DNA of 64,000 nucleotides from Bradyrhizobium sp. JYMT SZCCT0180 (GTDB lineage: Bacteria > Pseudomonadota > Alphaproteobacteria > Rhizobiales > Xanthobacteraceae), in assembly GCF_018130165.1 (NCBI RefSeq), contig NZ_JAFCLZ010000020.1, positions 1 through 64,000 on the forward strand. The letters run 5' to 3'. The notes under the pieces were generated by a model. The model was not told where the DNA came from, searched no databases, and was given only the letters and a program-made list of their open reading frames with translations. A program made the position numbers and the translations under genes. Below are positions 16,246 to 26,180 of the stretch, one piece after another; the stretch's first letter is position 1; the number at the start of each line of letters is the position of its first letter.

Positions 16246-17265
16246 CACAGACCCCTGCTACAGGTCTGTAATGACGACGCTAATGGTGCATTTGGGGTAA
16301 CCGACGCGGTTTCGTCTGGTTCGATGGTGAATGAATGCTTGGCGTTCTCGCGTGCCGGTTGCGGGTTCCCGCCATTACCCCGGTGATTTCCGGTATCGAC
16401 CGAGCGCGGCCCCAAAACGACGAACCGGCGAAGTGATTCCCAAGAGCTGAGCACCCGCACGCGGCCAGGATCGCAGCCACGGACGCAAGCACGCGCGCGA
16501 TTTTCATGCGCGGCGTTTTGCCTCAATGGAGCGGACAAATCTGCTCGCGGCCCGCAGACCAACCGTGGGCTCCGCCAGCGCGTGGTCGCGCGGCAGCTAC
16601 CACACACGGACGGCCATAGCGAGATCTCGTCAAGCGCAGCGGCGTAGGCGACATGGCTCAGCGTTGCATCCAGCACGGCCACGACCTCGCCCACGACTTC
16701 GTCAGGCTTCTGGACGATGCCGTCGATCGACGGGCAATTGACCGCCTTGCCCATCGGTCCCCGCAGCGGAAGCACCTTTCCGGGCATGCGTCTGTTTTGT
16801 CGACATGACACAAAAAGCCTCGTTTAAGCTGCTTTTCGGCCGCGTTCCCGGGGCTCTTCGGCGACGGCGCTTTCACGAGTTGTCTCTCAGCGTAATATTA
16901 GATGTCTGCAATTCGGGATGAACAAGCCGTTCATGGTCGTGATGCCTCCGAATAACCGTCCCTCGGCTTGGGAATGCAAAATGGCGGCCCCACCTTTAGC
17001 CGATCTACGCAGGGCGGCCCCGGCAAACTGCGGAACGGCGCTTACAAAAGGGCGTTGGGAACACGCCTGGCCGCGACTCACAATCGTTAACGCGGCCGCA
17101 TATGTAGGACGTATGACAGGGCTGCCGAACGAACGCAGAAGCTAGGCTTGTCAAGGGCTGCACAACGGTTCGATTTTGGCTTATGTGTCTTCGCGCACGG
17201 TGCGTCTGACCGTCCCTGTCGCCGCTTTTGACAGGTTTTCTTTTGCCATCCCGCCGGGAGGATGA
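16246..17265. other. 1-kb stretch without a convincing gene
   Basis: No frame here has a recognisable domain, a good ribosome-binding site and normal codon use together. A minus-strand frame from 16507 begins MKIARVLASVAAILAACGCS, which looks like a signal peptide, but it turns arginine/histidine-rich and unconvincing after about 50 residues. Another minus-strand frame (16245-16811) is rich in Arg and Cys and is probably non-coding. I see no RNA gene. This may be a decayed gene region. Confidence 0.5.
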
Positions 17266-18345
17266 ATGCATCGGCTGCTGACCACGCTTGGGCGTGGCTT
17301 CAAGGAGAAGATCGGCTGGAAACGGCTAGGGATCGTTGCGAGTCTCCTCATCATCATCCTTGCGGTCACCCATCTGGTTAACACCCTGAAGGGGGTCGAC
17401 ACTGCGATCATTCTGACCGCACTGACGGAGATCGCGCCGCATCGGATCGCGCTGGCCGCGCTGTGCGTGGTAGGCGCGTTCTTCACGCTGACCTTCTATG
17501 ATTTCTTTGCGCTGCGAACCATCGGCAAGACGCACGTGCCCTATCGCATCGCCGCGCTGTCGAGTTTCACCAGCTACACCATCGGCCACAACATCGGCGC
17601 CACCGTCTTTACCGGCGGCGCGATCCGTTTCCGGATCTATTCCGACTACGGCCTGACCGCGATCGATGTCGCCAAGATCTGCTTCCTCTCGGGCCTGACC
17701 TTCTGGCTCGGCAATCTGTTCGTGCTCGGCATCGGCATGGCCTGGCATCCCGAAGCGGCGACGGCCATGGATCTGCTGCCGCCATCGGTGAACCGGCTGA
17801 TCGCGCTCGGCTGCCTCGCCGGCATCGCGGCCTATTTCCTCTGGCTGGTGATGGGCGAGAACCGCCGCGAACTCGGCCAGAACGGCTGGAAGGTGGTGCT
17901 GCCCTCGGCGCGGCTGACGCTGCTGCAGGTCATGATCGGCGTGGTCGATCTCGGGTTCTGCGCGCTGGCGATGTACCTGTTGATGCCGACGCAGCCCCAT
18001 ATCGATTTCGTTTCGCTGGCGGTGGTCTTCATCCTCGCAACACTGCTTGGCTTCGCCAGCCACGCACCGGGCAGCATCGGCGTGTTCGACGCCGCGATGC
18101 TGGTGGCGCTGCCGCAGTTCGGCAAGGAGCAATTGCTGGCGACGCTGGTGGTGTTCCGGATCCTGTATTTCCTGATTCCCTTCGGCATCTCGATCTGGAT
18201 CATGGGAACGCGCGAGCTCTGGCTCAGCGTCTTAAAACCCTGGTACGAGCGCCGCCGGAACGAGGAGGCCAGCCGCCAGATGACGGAACAGCCCCGCACG
18301 GCGGAGGTCCCGGTCAGGCAGCCGCTCAAGCGAGCGAAACGGTAA
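17266..18345 (+). CDS. YbhN/UPF0104 integral membrane protein (LPG-synthase flippase-like domain)
   Basis: The 359-residue protein has about eight to nine membrane segments and matches the lysylphosphatidylglycerol synthase transmembrane family, the flippase half of MprF, without the aminoacyl-transfer half. Typical motifs are SFTSYTIGHNIGATVFTGGAIRFRIY and GFASHAPGSIGVFDAAML. Stand-alone members are proposed to move lipids between membrane leaflets; the substrate is unknown here. A GGGAGG site lies about 5 bases before the ATG. The C-terminal 40 residues are soluble and basic. It is convergent with the autotransporter. Confidence 0.85.
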   Translation: MHRLLTTLGRGFKEKIGWKRLGIVASLLIIILAVTHLVNTLKGVDTAIILTALTEIAPHRIALAALCVVGAFFTLTFYDFFALRTIGKTHVPYRIAALSSFTSYTIGHNIGATVFTGGAIRFRIYSDYGLTAIDVAKICFLSGLTFWLGNLFVLGIGMAWHPEAATAMDLLPPSVNRLIALGCLAGIAAYFLWLVMGENRRELGQNGWKVVLPSARLTLLQVMIGVVDLGFCALAMYLLMPTQPHIDFVSLAVVFILATLLGFASHAPGSIGVFDAAMLVALPQFGKEQLLATLVVFRILYFLIPFGISIWIMGTRELWLSVLKPWYERRRNEEASRQMTEQPRTAEVPVRQPLKRAKR

Positions 18346-18424
18346 CAGCTATCCGGGATTCCCGAACATTCGGCTGTACGGCTGCGGCCAAAGCACTCCG
18401 AAGCCGGAAACGGGCTGACGATCA

Positions 18425-21400
18425 TCACCAAGTATAGCGGAGGCGTCCCGTGGCCGTGTAGGTCTGCGAGCGATCGCCGAACTCGCCGTCAAACTTGGCG
18501 AGGAAGGAGACCCCGTTGGCAAGCCGCCACTCCGCACCGGCTGACGTCAGTGCGAGATCACGCGAGGGCCTCGCGCCGTAAACGGTGAACGGGGCGGCGC
18601 CGAGACCCAGCGCGGTGAAGTTGGCCGCCGCCGCGGGATTGCTGATCGCATCATGCGCATAGGCGAACCGGCCGAACAGGTTGAGCTGGCTGCCATTGTC
18701 GATCGGCATCGTCTTGTCGAGGCGCACGCCAAGCTCGCCGCGCCAGGCGGTCGCAATGCGACTGGCGAAGTTGAGCGCGAACTGGTTGGAGCCCGTGACC
18801 GCGGTCTCGCCGTAGCCGGGCGTGCTGAAGCTCTGCCCCTGCACGGCGCCATAGGGCGTCCAGACGATGTTGCCGTAAGCCACAGGCAGGCGATAGCCGG
18901 CCTCGATGCGACCGCCAAAGCCCCGGGCGCTGTAGTCGGCCTTGAGCTGGTCGAGGCCCGCCACCGTCACGGTCCGGTTGGTCGAGGTCCAGTAGCTGGC
19001 GTAAGTCAGCGCGCCCGACAGGTAGGCCGGTCCGGAATTGTACTTGCCATAGAGCCCGGCGAGGAAGGTATCGCTGGTGCCGCCGCCGTTGATGCCGTTG
19101 CCGGTCAGCGACCAGTTGATGTTACCGCCGGCCAGCGAGGCGCCGATCAGCGCATTGGGCGAGATGCGATAGTCCGCACCGGCTGCGACGCCGCCGGCGC
19201 GCGTGTAGATATCATTGCTGCCGACCACCGCCTCGCCGCGCGTCTGGTTGGCGCCGCCGAACGCCGCGCCCCAGACGTCCCAGCGCGGCGCGTAGGCCGC
19301 AGGCGGCGCCTTGGAGTAGGCGGCAAAGGCCGAGCGCACCGATGATGGCAGCGCCGAGGACGGCCCGCCTGAGGAAGGCTCTTGCGCGAACCCGATGGCG
19401 CCATCGGCCCTAACGCGATTGGTCGAGAACGGATCGGTCAGCAGCGACAGATAGCCGTTGCCGAGCTGGAACGCGCCCTGCTGCGCACCGGTGGCCGCCT
19501 CGCCGGACAATTGCGTCAGTGCATTGCCGAGCGACGATCCCGTAAGCCCGTACACCGTGACAAATCCCGGCGGCAACGCGCCGCCATTGTTGAAGTAGTT
19601 GTTGAGCGTGCTGGCGACATTCTGCTGGTTCTGGCTGAAATTGCCGCTGATGCCGAGGACCGCGGCCAGATCGAGCAGCGCGTCGGTCGGCGTGTAGCTC
19701 AGAGACGCAGTAAATCCTGCCGGCAGAGCCGTGGTCGTCAATCCGCCGGTGAAGGTCGTGCCGCCGAGCCCGCCGGTCGCGGACAGGATGGTGTAGTTGC
19801 GGCTGACATAGGCGCCGGGCAGGAACCGCGCGTTCACCGAGCCGCCGGTCAGGTTGGCCGTGCCGCCGATGTTCATGCGATCGGCATTGCCGGCTGCATC
19901 GAGGTCGACGCGATAGGCGCCGTTGCCGGAGTAATTGCCGGCAACCGTGATCACCTGCCCGGCCGCGCCGTTCTGCACATTGACCGTGCCGGTGTTGTTG
20001 AGGCTGCCGCTGAACTGCGACGAGCCGGTGCCGGCATTCCAGAAGCCGCTGTTGGCGAATGTCGAGGCCGCGTTCGAGCCGGTCACGTTCACATTGCCGT
20101 TGAGCGTGCCGGTGTTGGTGATGTTGAAGGCACCGCTGGTGCTGCCGGAGACCGCGTTGGTCGCGCCGGTGACGGTCGAACTGTTGGTGATCGCGATATT
20201 GCCCGAGGTCGCGGTGGCGTTGATCCCGTCCTGGGCCGTCGACGTCAACGCGACGCCTGAAGTGATCGTGGTCGAACCGGTCGTCGCAGACGTTTGGATC
20301 GCGTGGCCGCTGGCATTGCCGACCGTGCCGCCGGTGAGCGAGACGATCAAATTGCCGCTGCCCGTCGTCGCCGCGGAGACGGCATTCGTCGCGCCATTGA
20401 GCGCGCCGCCAGTCTGGCTGATGTCGATGGTGCCGCTGCCATCATGAACTGCCTCGATGCCCGTCAATCCGGCGGCGATGGTCCCGGCGGTATGGTTGAT
20501 GTCGATCAGTCCGTTGCCGACGCTATACGACCGGATACCGTTGCTGCCGCCCGTCACGTTGTGGCCGACATTGACCGACGTGGTGCCGTTCTGCGCGCTG
20601 GTGGAGATGCCCACGAAGCTCGTGCCAGTGACCGCGCCGCCGGTGGTGACCGTCACGGTGCCGCTGCTGATGGTGACGGCCCGTATCCCGATGATGCCGC
20701 CGGAGACGGTGCTCCCCGTGGCGACGAGCACGTTGCCGCCCCACGAACCGGCGCCGACGCCCATGCTGGTCACGCCGACAATAGCGCCACCATTGGTGAC
20801 ATTGACGGTGCCGGCGCCAGTGGCCGATGCAGAGACACCGTTGCTCTGGCCGCTGATGGCGCCCGTTCCGTCGATGTTGATCGTGCCCGTCGTCGACGTC
20901 GCGCTGATGCCGTGTCCGCCGGTCGAGGTAAGGCCGACGTTGCTGGTGATCGTAGTGGTGCCCGTGGTGGCGATAGTACCGATCACATCGCCGCTGGCAT
21001 TGCCGACCGTACCGCCGGTGAGCGAGACGATCACGTTGCCGCCGCCCTGCATCTCAGCGGCTACGGCGTAGCCCGTGCCATTGAGCGCGCCGCCGGTCTG
21101 GCTGATGTCGATGGTGCCGGTGCCGGTTTGTTGAGCGAATATACCGGTCGTTCCGGAGGCAATGGTCCCGGCGGTGTGATTGATGTCGATCAGTCCGCTG
21201 CCGTTGCCGGTCGAAAAGATAGCGTTGAACCCGCCCGTCACGTCGTGGCCGACATTGACTGAGTTGGTGCCGTTCACCGCACTGGTGAGGATACCCACAA
21301 TACTCGTGCCGGTGACCGCGCCGCCGGTGGTGACCGTCACCGTGCCACTGCCACTGCCGTTGCTGAAAGCCACTATCCCGTAGTCGGCGCCGGAGACGGT

Positions 21401-22831
21401 GCTCCCGGTCGCGACGAGCACGTTGCCGCCGGTCGATTGCGCGTGGATTCCCCTGGCAGCGCCACCGACGATCGCTCCGGAGCTCGTGACATTGATGTTG
21501 CCGGCGCCGCTTGCCGTTGCTTCGACGCCGTGGATTAGGCCGCTGATGGCGCCGGATCCATTGATGTTGATGGTGCCCGTCGTCGATGCCGCGCTGATGC
21601 CGCGGCCAGTCGAGGTGAGGTTGACGTCGCTGGTGATCGTGGTCGTGCCTGTCGTGGCCGACGTATTGATGACATTGCCGCTGACATTGCCGACCGTACC
21701 GCCGGTGAGCGAAACGGTCACATTGCCGCTACCCGTCGTCGATGCGTTTACGGCCCAGGTCGTGCCGTTGAGCGCGCCGCCGGTCTGGCTGATGTCGATG
21801 GCGCCGTTGCCGCTTTGAACTGCGTTGATGCCGATCGTTCCGGCGGCAATGGTCCCGGCGGTGTGATTGATGTCGATCAATCCGCTGCCGTTCCCGAATG
21901 TCCGGATAGCTACGCTGCCGGCGGTCACGTCGTGTCCGGCATCGATCGTGGTGGCGCCGTCAACCGCGACGGTGCTGATACCGACACCGGAGGTGCCGGT
22001 GATGGCACCGCCGGTGGTGACCGTCATCGTGCCGGTGCCGCTGGTGTTTGCGATGATGGCGTCGAAGCCGGAGACGGTGCTCCCGGTGGCAACGAGCACA
22101 TTTCCTCCGCCCGAGCCGGCCAAGATGCCGATGCCGTTGGAAACGTTGCCGCCGGAGATAGCTCCGGCGCTGGTGATATCGACGGTGGCGACACCGTCTG
22201 CCGCTGCGTAGATGCCGCCGAAGCCGCCGGAGATGGTGCCGGTTCCAGTAGCGGTGATGGTGCCGGTGCTGCCCCCCGTCGTGTCGATCGAAAGGCCGTA
22301 ATTGCTGACCGAGCTGAAGACGCCGTTGTTAATGACCGTGACGCCGCCGGCGCCGATGTTCGTAAACGCCATGGCATTGCCGCCGCCGGCGGTGGTGGTT
22401 GAGACCGTCCCGGTGCCGATATAGCCGATCAGCGCGCCATTGCCATTAAGCTCCAGAGCATTGACGTTCTGATTGGTCGTGACGGTGCCGCTGTTGATGA
22501 CGCCGATGGAGTTGGACCCGGCGTTGGTGAGCGAGAGCTGGAGGCCATAGCCGTCGACTGTCGCGGCGATGGTGGAGGTGATGTTGGTGAAGTTGTTGAA
22601 TTCCTGAACCCGGTCGCTGGACGGGTTCGTGGCGCCATTGGTGTTCGTGTTGTTGGTGGTGGTTGTGTTGGCGAGGCAATCCACGACGCCCGTGAAGAGC
22701 GTCGTGCACGCCGCGCTCGCGTCGGTGACCGACATCGACAGCGCCGCCACGCTGACCAGCGCCGTCCCCCCCAGCAGCGATGCCAGCCGCCGGGTTCGCG
22801 CGCCACCTGGCGCCAGTATGCTCATTCCCAT
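18425..22831 (-). CDS. Autotransporter (type Va) with triplicated beta-helix passenger
   Basis: This is a 1468-residue secreted surface protein. Residues 1-42 are an extended signal peptide (LASLLGGTALVSVAALSMSV, then DASAA). Residues about 43-1180 are a Gly/Thr/Ser/Asn-rich beta-helix passenger without cysteine after the first 55 residues. Residues about 1184-1468 form the autotransporter barrel, beginning WDVWGAAFGG and ending RLRYTW with the expected terminal aromatic. The passenger contains a threefold repeat of about 226-230 residues. GGNVLVATGSTVSG recurs near residues 252, 478 and 708, and TIDISQTGGALNG recurs in step. No protease motif is visible, so an adhesin or biofilm role is an inference. 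Confidence 0.9.
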   Translation of the reverse strand: MGMSILAPGGARTRRLASLLGGTALVSVAALSMSVTDASAACTTLFTGVVDCLANTTTTNNTNTNGATNPSSDRVQEFNNFTNITSTIAATVDGYGLQLSLTNAGSNSIGVINSGTVTTNQNVNALELNGNGALIGYIGTGTVSTTTAGGGNAMAFTNIGAGGVTVINNGVFSSVSNYGLSIDTTGGSTGTITATGTGTISGGFGGIYAAADGVATVDITSAGAISGGNVSNGIGILAGSGGGNVLVATGSTVSGFDAIIANTSGTGTMTVTTGGAITGTSGVGISTVAVDGATTIDAGHDVTAGSVAIRTFGNGSGLIDINHTAGTIAAGTIGINAVQSGNGAIDISQTGGALNGTTWAVNASTTGSGNVTVSLTGGTVGNVSGNVINTSATTGTTTITSDVNLTSTGRGISAASTTGTININGSGAISGLIHGVEATASGAGNINVTSSGAIVGGAARGIHAQSTGGNVLVATGSTVSGADYGIVAFSNGSGSGTVTVTTGGAVTGTSIVGILTSAVNGTNSVNVGHDVTGGFNAIFSTGNGSGLIDINHTAGTIASGTTGIFAQQTGTGTIDISQTGGALNGTGYAVAAEMQGGGNVIVSLTGGTVGNASGDVIGTIATTGTTTITSNVGLTSTGGHGISATSTTGTINIDGTGAISGQSNGVSASATGAGTVNVTNGGAIVGVTSMGVGAGSWGGNVLVATGSTVSGGIIGIRAVTISSGTVTVTTGGAVTGTSFVGISTSAQNGTTSVNVGHNVTGGSNGIRSYSVGNGLIDINHTAGTIAAGLTGIEAVHDGSGTIDISQTGGALNGATNAVSAATTGSGNLIVSLTGGTVGNASGHAIQTSATTGSTTITSGVALTSTAQDGINATATSGNIAITNSSTVTGATNAVSGSTSGAFNITNTGTLNGNVNVTGSNAASTFANSGFWNAGTGSSQFSGSLNNTGTVNVQNGAAGQVITVAGNYSGNGAYRVDLDAAGNADRMNIGGTANLTGGSVNARFLPGAYVSRNYTILSATGGLGGTTFTGGLTTTALPAGFTASLSYTPTDALLDLAAVLGISGNFSQNQQNVASTLNNYFNNGGALPPGFVTVYGLTGSSLGNALTQLSGEAATGAQQGAFQLGNGYLSLLTDPFSTNRVRADGAIGFAQEPSSGGPSSALPSSVRSAFAAYSKAPPAAYAPRWDVWGAAFGGANQTRGEAVVGSNDIYTRAGGVAAGADYRISPNALIGASLAGGNINWSLTGNGINGGGTSDTFLAGLYGKYNSGPAYLSGALTYASYWTSTNRTVTVAGLDQLKADYSARGFGGRIEAGYRLPVAYGNIVWTPYGAVQGQSFSTPGYGETAVTGSNQFALNFASRIATAWRGELGVRLDKTMPIDNGSQLNLFGRFAYAHDAISNPAAAANFTALGLGAAPFTVYGARPSRDLALTSAGAEWRLANGVSFLAKFDGEFGDRSQTYTATGRLRYTW
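20200..22260 (-). repeat. Three tandem copies of a ~680-690 bp unit in the autotransporter gene
   Basis: Marker sequences recur at regular distance. CGGAGACGGT occurs at 20701, 21391 and 22069, a spacing of 690 and 678 bases. GTCTGGCTGATGTCGATGG begins at 20412, 21096 and 21783, a spacing of 684 and 687. The units are similar enough to suggest fairly recent duplication, with indels in multiples of three. Outer limits are approximate. Confidence 0.85.
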
Positions 22832-23349
22832 TCCCAGTCCCGATTCCGGCCGAATCGTACGATCCCGCCACCGGACACCGTTCCGGGCAGATCACTGTTA
22901 GAGAGATGCCCAGTGGCCGCAATGGCCGGAACTCCCAAGCGCCGGGCGCGGCTGCACAATCACGGGGACCTGTGGCAGGGGTGACACAATTGCCGGGCGT
23001 GCCCTGCGCTGAATGAGAAGGTGTCACAAAATCCGCGCCAATGACGCGTCACGGCGGCCTTCGTGAGCTGCGGAAAGATGCCCCTGCCCTCACCGCGCCG
23101 GGGCGAGCGCTGCATCGCGCGACGCGGCGGCGCCGTCGATGACGAAGCTCGTGCCGGGCAAGGTCTGGAACGCAGCCGGGAAGCGGCGGCAACCGGTCAA
23201 GATCCGCCCGGTCCTAGAAATGGTTCAACTGACGGCGCCCGCCCGATGCCACATGCCGGTAACAGCGACGTTATCTGCGTCATATGGTCTTTTGAGCTAG
23301 CGCTGCCTCATTCTCTTATTTCTGCCTTACCGCTAACGTCAAACGCGCC
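22832..23349. other. Gap between the divergent autotransporter and SGNH hydrolase genes
   Basis: This stretch of about 520 bases holds no gene that I can support. It must contain the promoters of both divergent genes. The half next to the hydrolase is somewhat richer in A and T (TTTTGAGCTAGC, CTCTTATTTCTG), but I found no clear operator or promoter consensus. Confidence 0.5.
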
Positions 23350-25302
23350 ATGGCCGGAATTTTACCTCGATCGATAGTATCAGGCGCGCTGCTCGCCGGC
23401 GCGCTGGCGACGCTGTCGCCTCCCCCTGCGGAAGCGCAAATCGCCCAAGGCGCCATGCAGATTTCCTGGGAGGTCCGCAACCGTTTCCGCCTGTTCCGCG
23501 AGGAACGGGATTTTCAGCTGCACGCAGAGAGCGGCCGCGGCCGCAGCATTCTGGCGGCGGAACAGGCGCTGGGATTGCAAAGCGACGGCCGTGGCTGGGC
23601 GCGCAACACCGTGAACCGGCTTTGCATCGATCTGGCCGGCCGCGTCAGCGAGCCCTGCACCCGCGACAACGTCAAGGAAAGCTACCTGACGCCGGTCGAT
23701 CATCCCATCACCGTCCGCCTGACGGGACAGGTGCCGGTCGGCGCCACCTGCGCCTGGTCGTTCGACGACGGCGACGGGCCGCAAGGATCCACTTTCGACT
23801 GCGCCGAGCCGGTCAATTTCAGGGTCCGCTATGGCCGCACCACCGTTGCCAGCGTCGACGTCTCCGCCGGCTCGGACGGCGGCCAGCGCGTCGCCACCGA
23901 GATCTCGGTGCGCGACATCTTCATCGCCGGCCTCGGCGACAGCATCGCCTCCGGCGAGGGAAATCCGGACCGACCTATCGCGCTGTCAGATGAAGGCTTC
24001 TGCTTCCGCTCCTATCTGGGGTCAGCCGCCTCACAATATTACCGTCCAAGCCGCGCGGGCTATAAGGGCGGACGAGCCTGTGAAGCGCCGGATACGATGG
24101 CCGTGTGGCAGCGGCAGAGCGCGCTCTGGCTCAATGCAGCCTGCCACCGCTCGCTCTACAGCTACCAGACGCGGACCGCATTGGCGCTCGCCGTCCAACA
24201 TCCGCATATCGCGGTGACGTATCTGCCGCTGGCCTGCACCGGCGCCACCATCGCCGACGGCCTGTTCGGCTCGCAGCGCGCCCGTGACTGCCCGCCGTCG
24301 AAATCGGGCAGCTGCCGCGGCACGGTCAACGCGCAGCTCACTGAATTGCGCGAAGCCGTTACGGCGGCCAAAAGCCGCCAGCCCGACCGCAAGCTCGATC
24401 TGGTGCTGCTGTCTGTCGGCGCCAACGACATTTATTTTTCGGGGCTCGTCGCCGACGTGATCGTGGACACGGCGACGGAGCGCGCCCTGTTCCGGCGCAG
24501 CGGCGTGCTGGCATCGGTCGAGGAGGCACGCGGCGCGTTGATGCGCGACCTCCCGCAAGGGTTCGCCAAGCTGCGCGAGGCGCTGAAGCCGCTGGTCGGC
24601 GACATGTCGCGCGTCGTCTACACCTCCTACGCCAACCCGACGCTGGCCAATAACGGCGCGCCCTGCCCCGGCGGACGGGCGGGCTTCGACATCCACCCCT
24701 CGTTCAACGCCGAGCCGCAGCGGCTCGCCGCCGTCTCGAACTTTGTCGAGGGCGAATTCCTGCCGCAGCTGAAGGCGCTCGCGCTGTGCCAATCCGGCAT
24801 CCTGTGCCGCAACCCGCGCGCCGACCGCATGACCTTTGTCGATGCGCATCAGGCGACGTTTGCAAACCACGGTTTCTGCGCGCGTGCGGAGAGCGATCCC
24901 GAATTCGATCGCCAATGTTTCTCGGCGCGCGGCGAGAGCTTCGATCCTGATATCGTCACCGCCGCCAGCCAGCCAATGCTGTGCGGCCGCAGCGCCGGCG
25001 AATATCGCGCCTATCTGCCGCGCGCGCGCTGGATCCGCGACGCCAATGACAGCTACTTCGCGGCAATGACCTATCCGCTGGGCTTGCCGTCGTCGCAGCA
25101 GCCTGCCGACATCCACGACGCGACCTGGGGGGTTCTGTCGGCGGTGTATGGCGGCGCCGTGCATCCCACCGCCGAAGGCCACGCCGCGATGGCGGACGCG
25201 GCACTGCCGGCCGCGGCCGCCGTGCTGCAACTGGATGCCGCCGTGCCTGAAGTGATTTCGCAGCCGGTATCGCCGATCCCGGGATTGCCGGGGACGCGTT
25301 AG
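23350..25302 (+). CDS. Secreted SGNH/GDSL hydrolase
   Basis: The 650-residue exported protein has a signal peptide ending at about AEA-QIA (residues 28-30). An N-terminal segment (about 30-185) of unclear fold contains a PKD-like SFDDGDGP. The SGNH hydrolase domain follows: block I GLGDSIASGEGNP with Ser at about 198, block III VGANDIYF, and the late VHPTAEGH with a catalytic histidine near 605. Such enzymes are esterases or lipases acting in the periplasm or outside. At least twelve cysteines in the mature part suggest disulfides, which fits export. The size is about twice a minimal SGNH enzyme. The substrate is unknown. Confidence 0.85.
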   Translation: MAGILPRSIVSGALLAGALATLSPPPAEAQIAQGAMQISWEVRNRFRLFREERDFQLHAESGRGRSILAAEQALGLQSDGRGWARNTVNRLCIDLAGRVSEPCTRDNVKESYLTPVDHPITVRLTGQVPVGATCAWSFDDGDGPQGSTFDCAEPVNFRVRYGRTTVASVDVSAGSDGGQRVATEISVRDIFIAGLGDSIASGEGNPDRPIALSDEGFCFRSYLGSAASQYYRPSRAGYKGGRACEAPDTMAVWQRQSALWLNAACHRSLYSYQTRTALALAVQHPHIAVTYLPLACTGATIADGLFGSQRARDCPPSKSGSCRGTVNAQLTELREAVTAAKSRQPDRKLDLVLLSVGANDIYFSGLVADVIVDTATERALFRRSGVLASVEEARGALMRDLPQGFAKLREALKPLVGDMSRVVYTSYANPTLANNGAPCPGGRAGFDIHPSFNAEPQRLAAVSNFVEGEFLPQLKALALCQSGILCRNPRADRMTFVDAHQATFANHGFCARAESDPEFDRQCFSARGESFDPDIVTAASQPMLCGRSAGEYRAYLPRARWIRDANDSYFAAMTYPLGLPSSQQPADIHDATWGVLSAVYGGAVHPTAEGHAAMADAALPAAAAVLQLDAAVPEVISQPVSPIPGLPGTR

Positions 25303-26180
25303 CGTTCCAGCGCAGAAACTGCCTTCGTGTCATCACGCGGAGCAGGTTCAGGGTTGATCTCGTTCGCGGGCGTACCTCGGTCGGTCCAATCCGGCGGCAC
25401 GCCAATCCTCTGTCCGATCATGCCAACCAGTCCCGGCGCTCGCCCGAATGCTTCACAAGCCGCCTCCTTCGGCGCTCCACCGAGGGAGGCCTGCAAGCTG
25501 GCGATCGATGGCGGTGACGAAATTTTTCCGAACGGGCTCTCGGCCGTGACCAGCAATTTCCCGAAATCGTCTCCGAACGCAGAAGCGAGATCGTAGGCGT
25601 CGCCGTCGCTCGACACGCGCGGCGAGCTGGTAAAGGAATTCGCGCCACGCGCCCAGATCATGGCGGCCTTTTGGCTTCCGTTACGATCACGGGCCTCGGC
25701 CTCCACGGCAAGGCTCCCGAGTCCGATCGGAAGCCGCGGGACGGGAATCGGTACACCAGGGGCAACGATCGACGGCACGACGCTCGCGACCTTGGAGACG
25801 CCGGCGGCCGTCGCATCGGTCGGCGCCACGTGGATGATCACCGCACGGACGCTCAAGTCCGCCGTCTCCGTCGGCGCCACGATCCGGAAGCGCTCGCTCA
25901 GCGCAAGACACATTGCTCTGCTGACCGCATTCTTGATCAGGCTGCGCTGCTCGTCGGAGAAAGGCACGCGCGCGGCGGCTACCGTGAGTGCGGTTGGCTC
26001 GATCCGCAAGGTCTTCGCCGCGAGAACTTCGGCTTTGCTGACCCGGACCTGCGACTTGGTCAGAAGCCCGTCGGACGGGGTCAGATTGTCGTAGGAAGCC
26101 AGCGAACCGGACCGCTCCAGTTGTACGGCCGTGCAGCCCCCGGCCATCCAGCCTAACGCCGCGACGACGATCCATTTCAT
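25299..26180 (-). CDS. DUF3313-type lipoprotein
   Basis: The 293-residue product starts MKWIVVAALGWMAGGC, a lipoprotein signal with the acylated cysteine at about residue 16. It carries GSLASYDNLTPSDG, the opening typical of DUF3313 proteins, whose function is unknown. The start overlaps the stop of the upstream hydrolase gene in an ATGA arrangement, so the two are translationally coupled. The 3' end overlaps the convergent SGNH hydrolase gene by four bases. The chosen ATG is supported by the lipobox and by the ATGA junction; the frame is open another 40 codons upstream. Confidence 0.78.
   Translation of the reverse strand: MKWIVVAALGWMAGGCTAVQLERSGSLASYDNLTPSDGLLTKSQVRVSKAEVLAAKTLRIEPTALTVAAARVPFSDEQRSLIKNAVSRAMCLALSERFRIVAPTETADLSVRAVIIHVAPTDATAAGVSKVASVVPSIVAPGVPIPVPRLPIGLGSLAVEAEARDRNGSQKAAMIWARGANSFTSSPRVSSDGDAYDLASAFGDDFGKLLVTAESPFGKISSPPSIASLQASLGGAPKEAACEAFGRAPGLVGMIGQRIGVPPDWTDRGTPANEINPEPAPRDDTKAVSALER

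Noticed and set aside
16245..16811. 188-residue minus-strand frame before the GGDEF-EAL gene
   Set aside because: Rich in Arg and Cys with no ribosome-binding site or domain; the four-base overlap with the next gene is probably chance.
20200..22260. Possible CRISPR-like periodicity
   Set aside because: The repeats are about 680 bases long, in frame and coding; there are no short repeat-spacer units anywhere in the window.
19382..22402. Several plus-strand frames opposite the autotransporter
   Set aside because: They mirror the passenger repeats in other frames and lack any recognisable domain.
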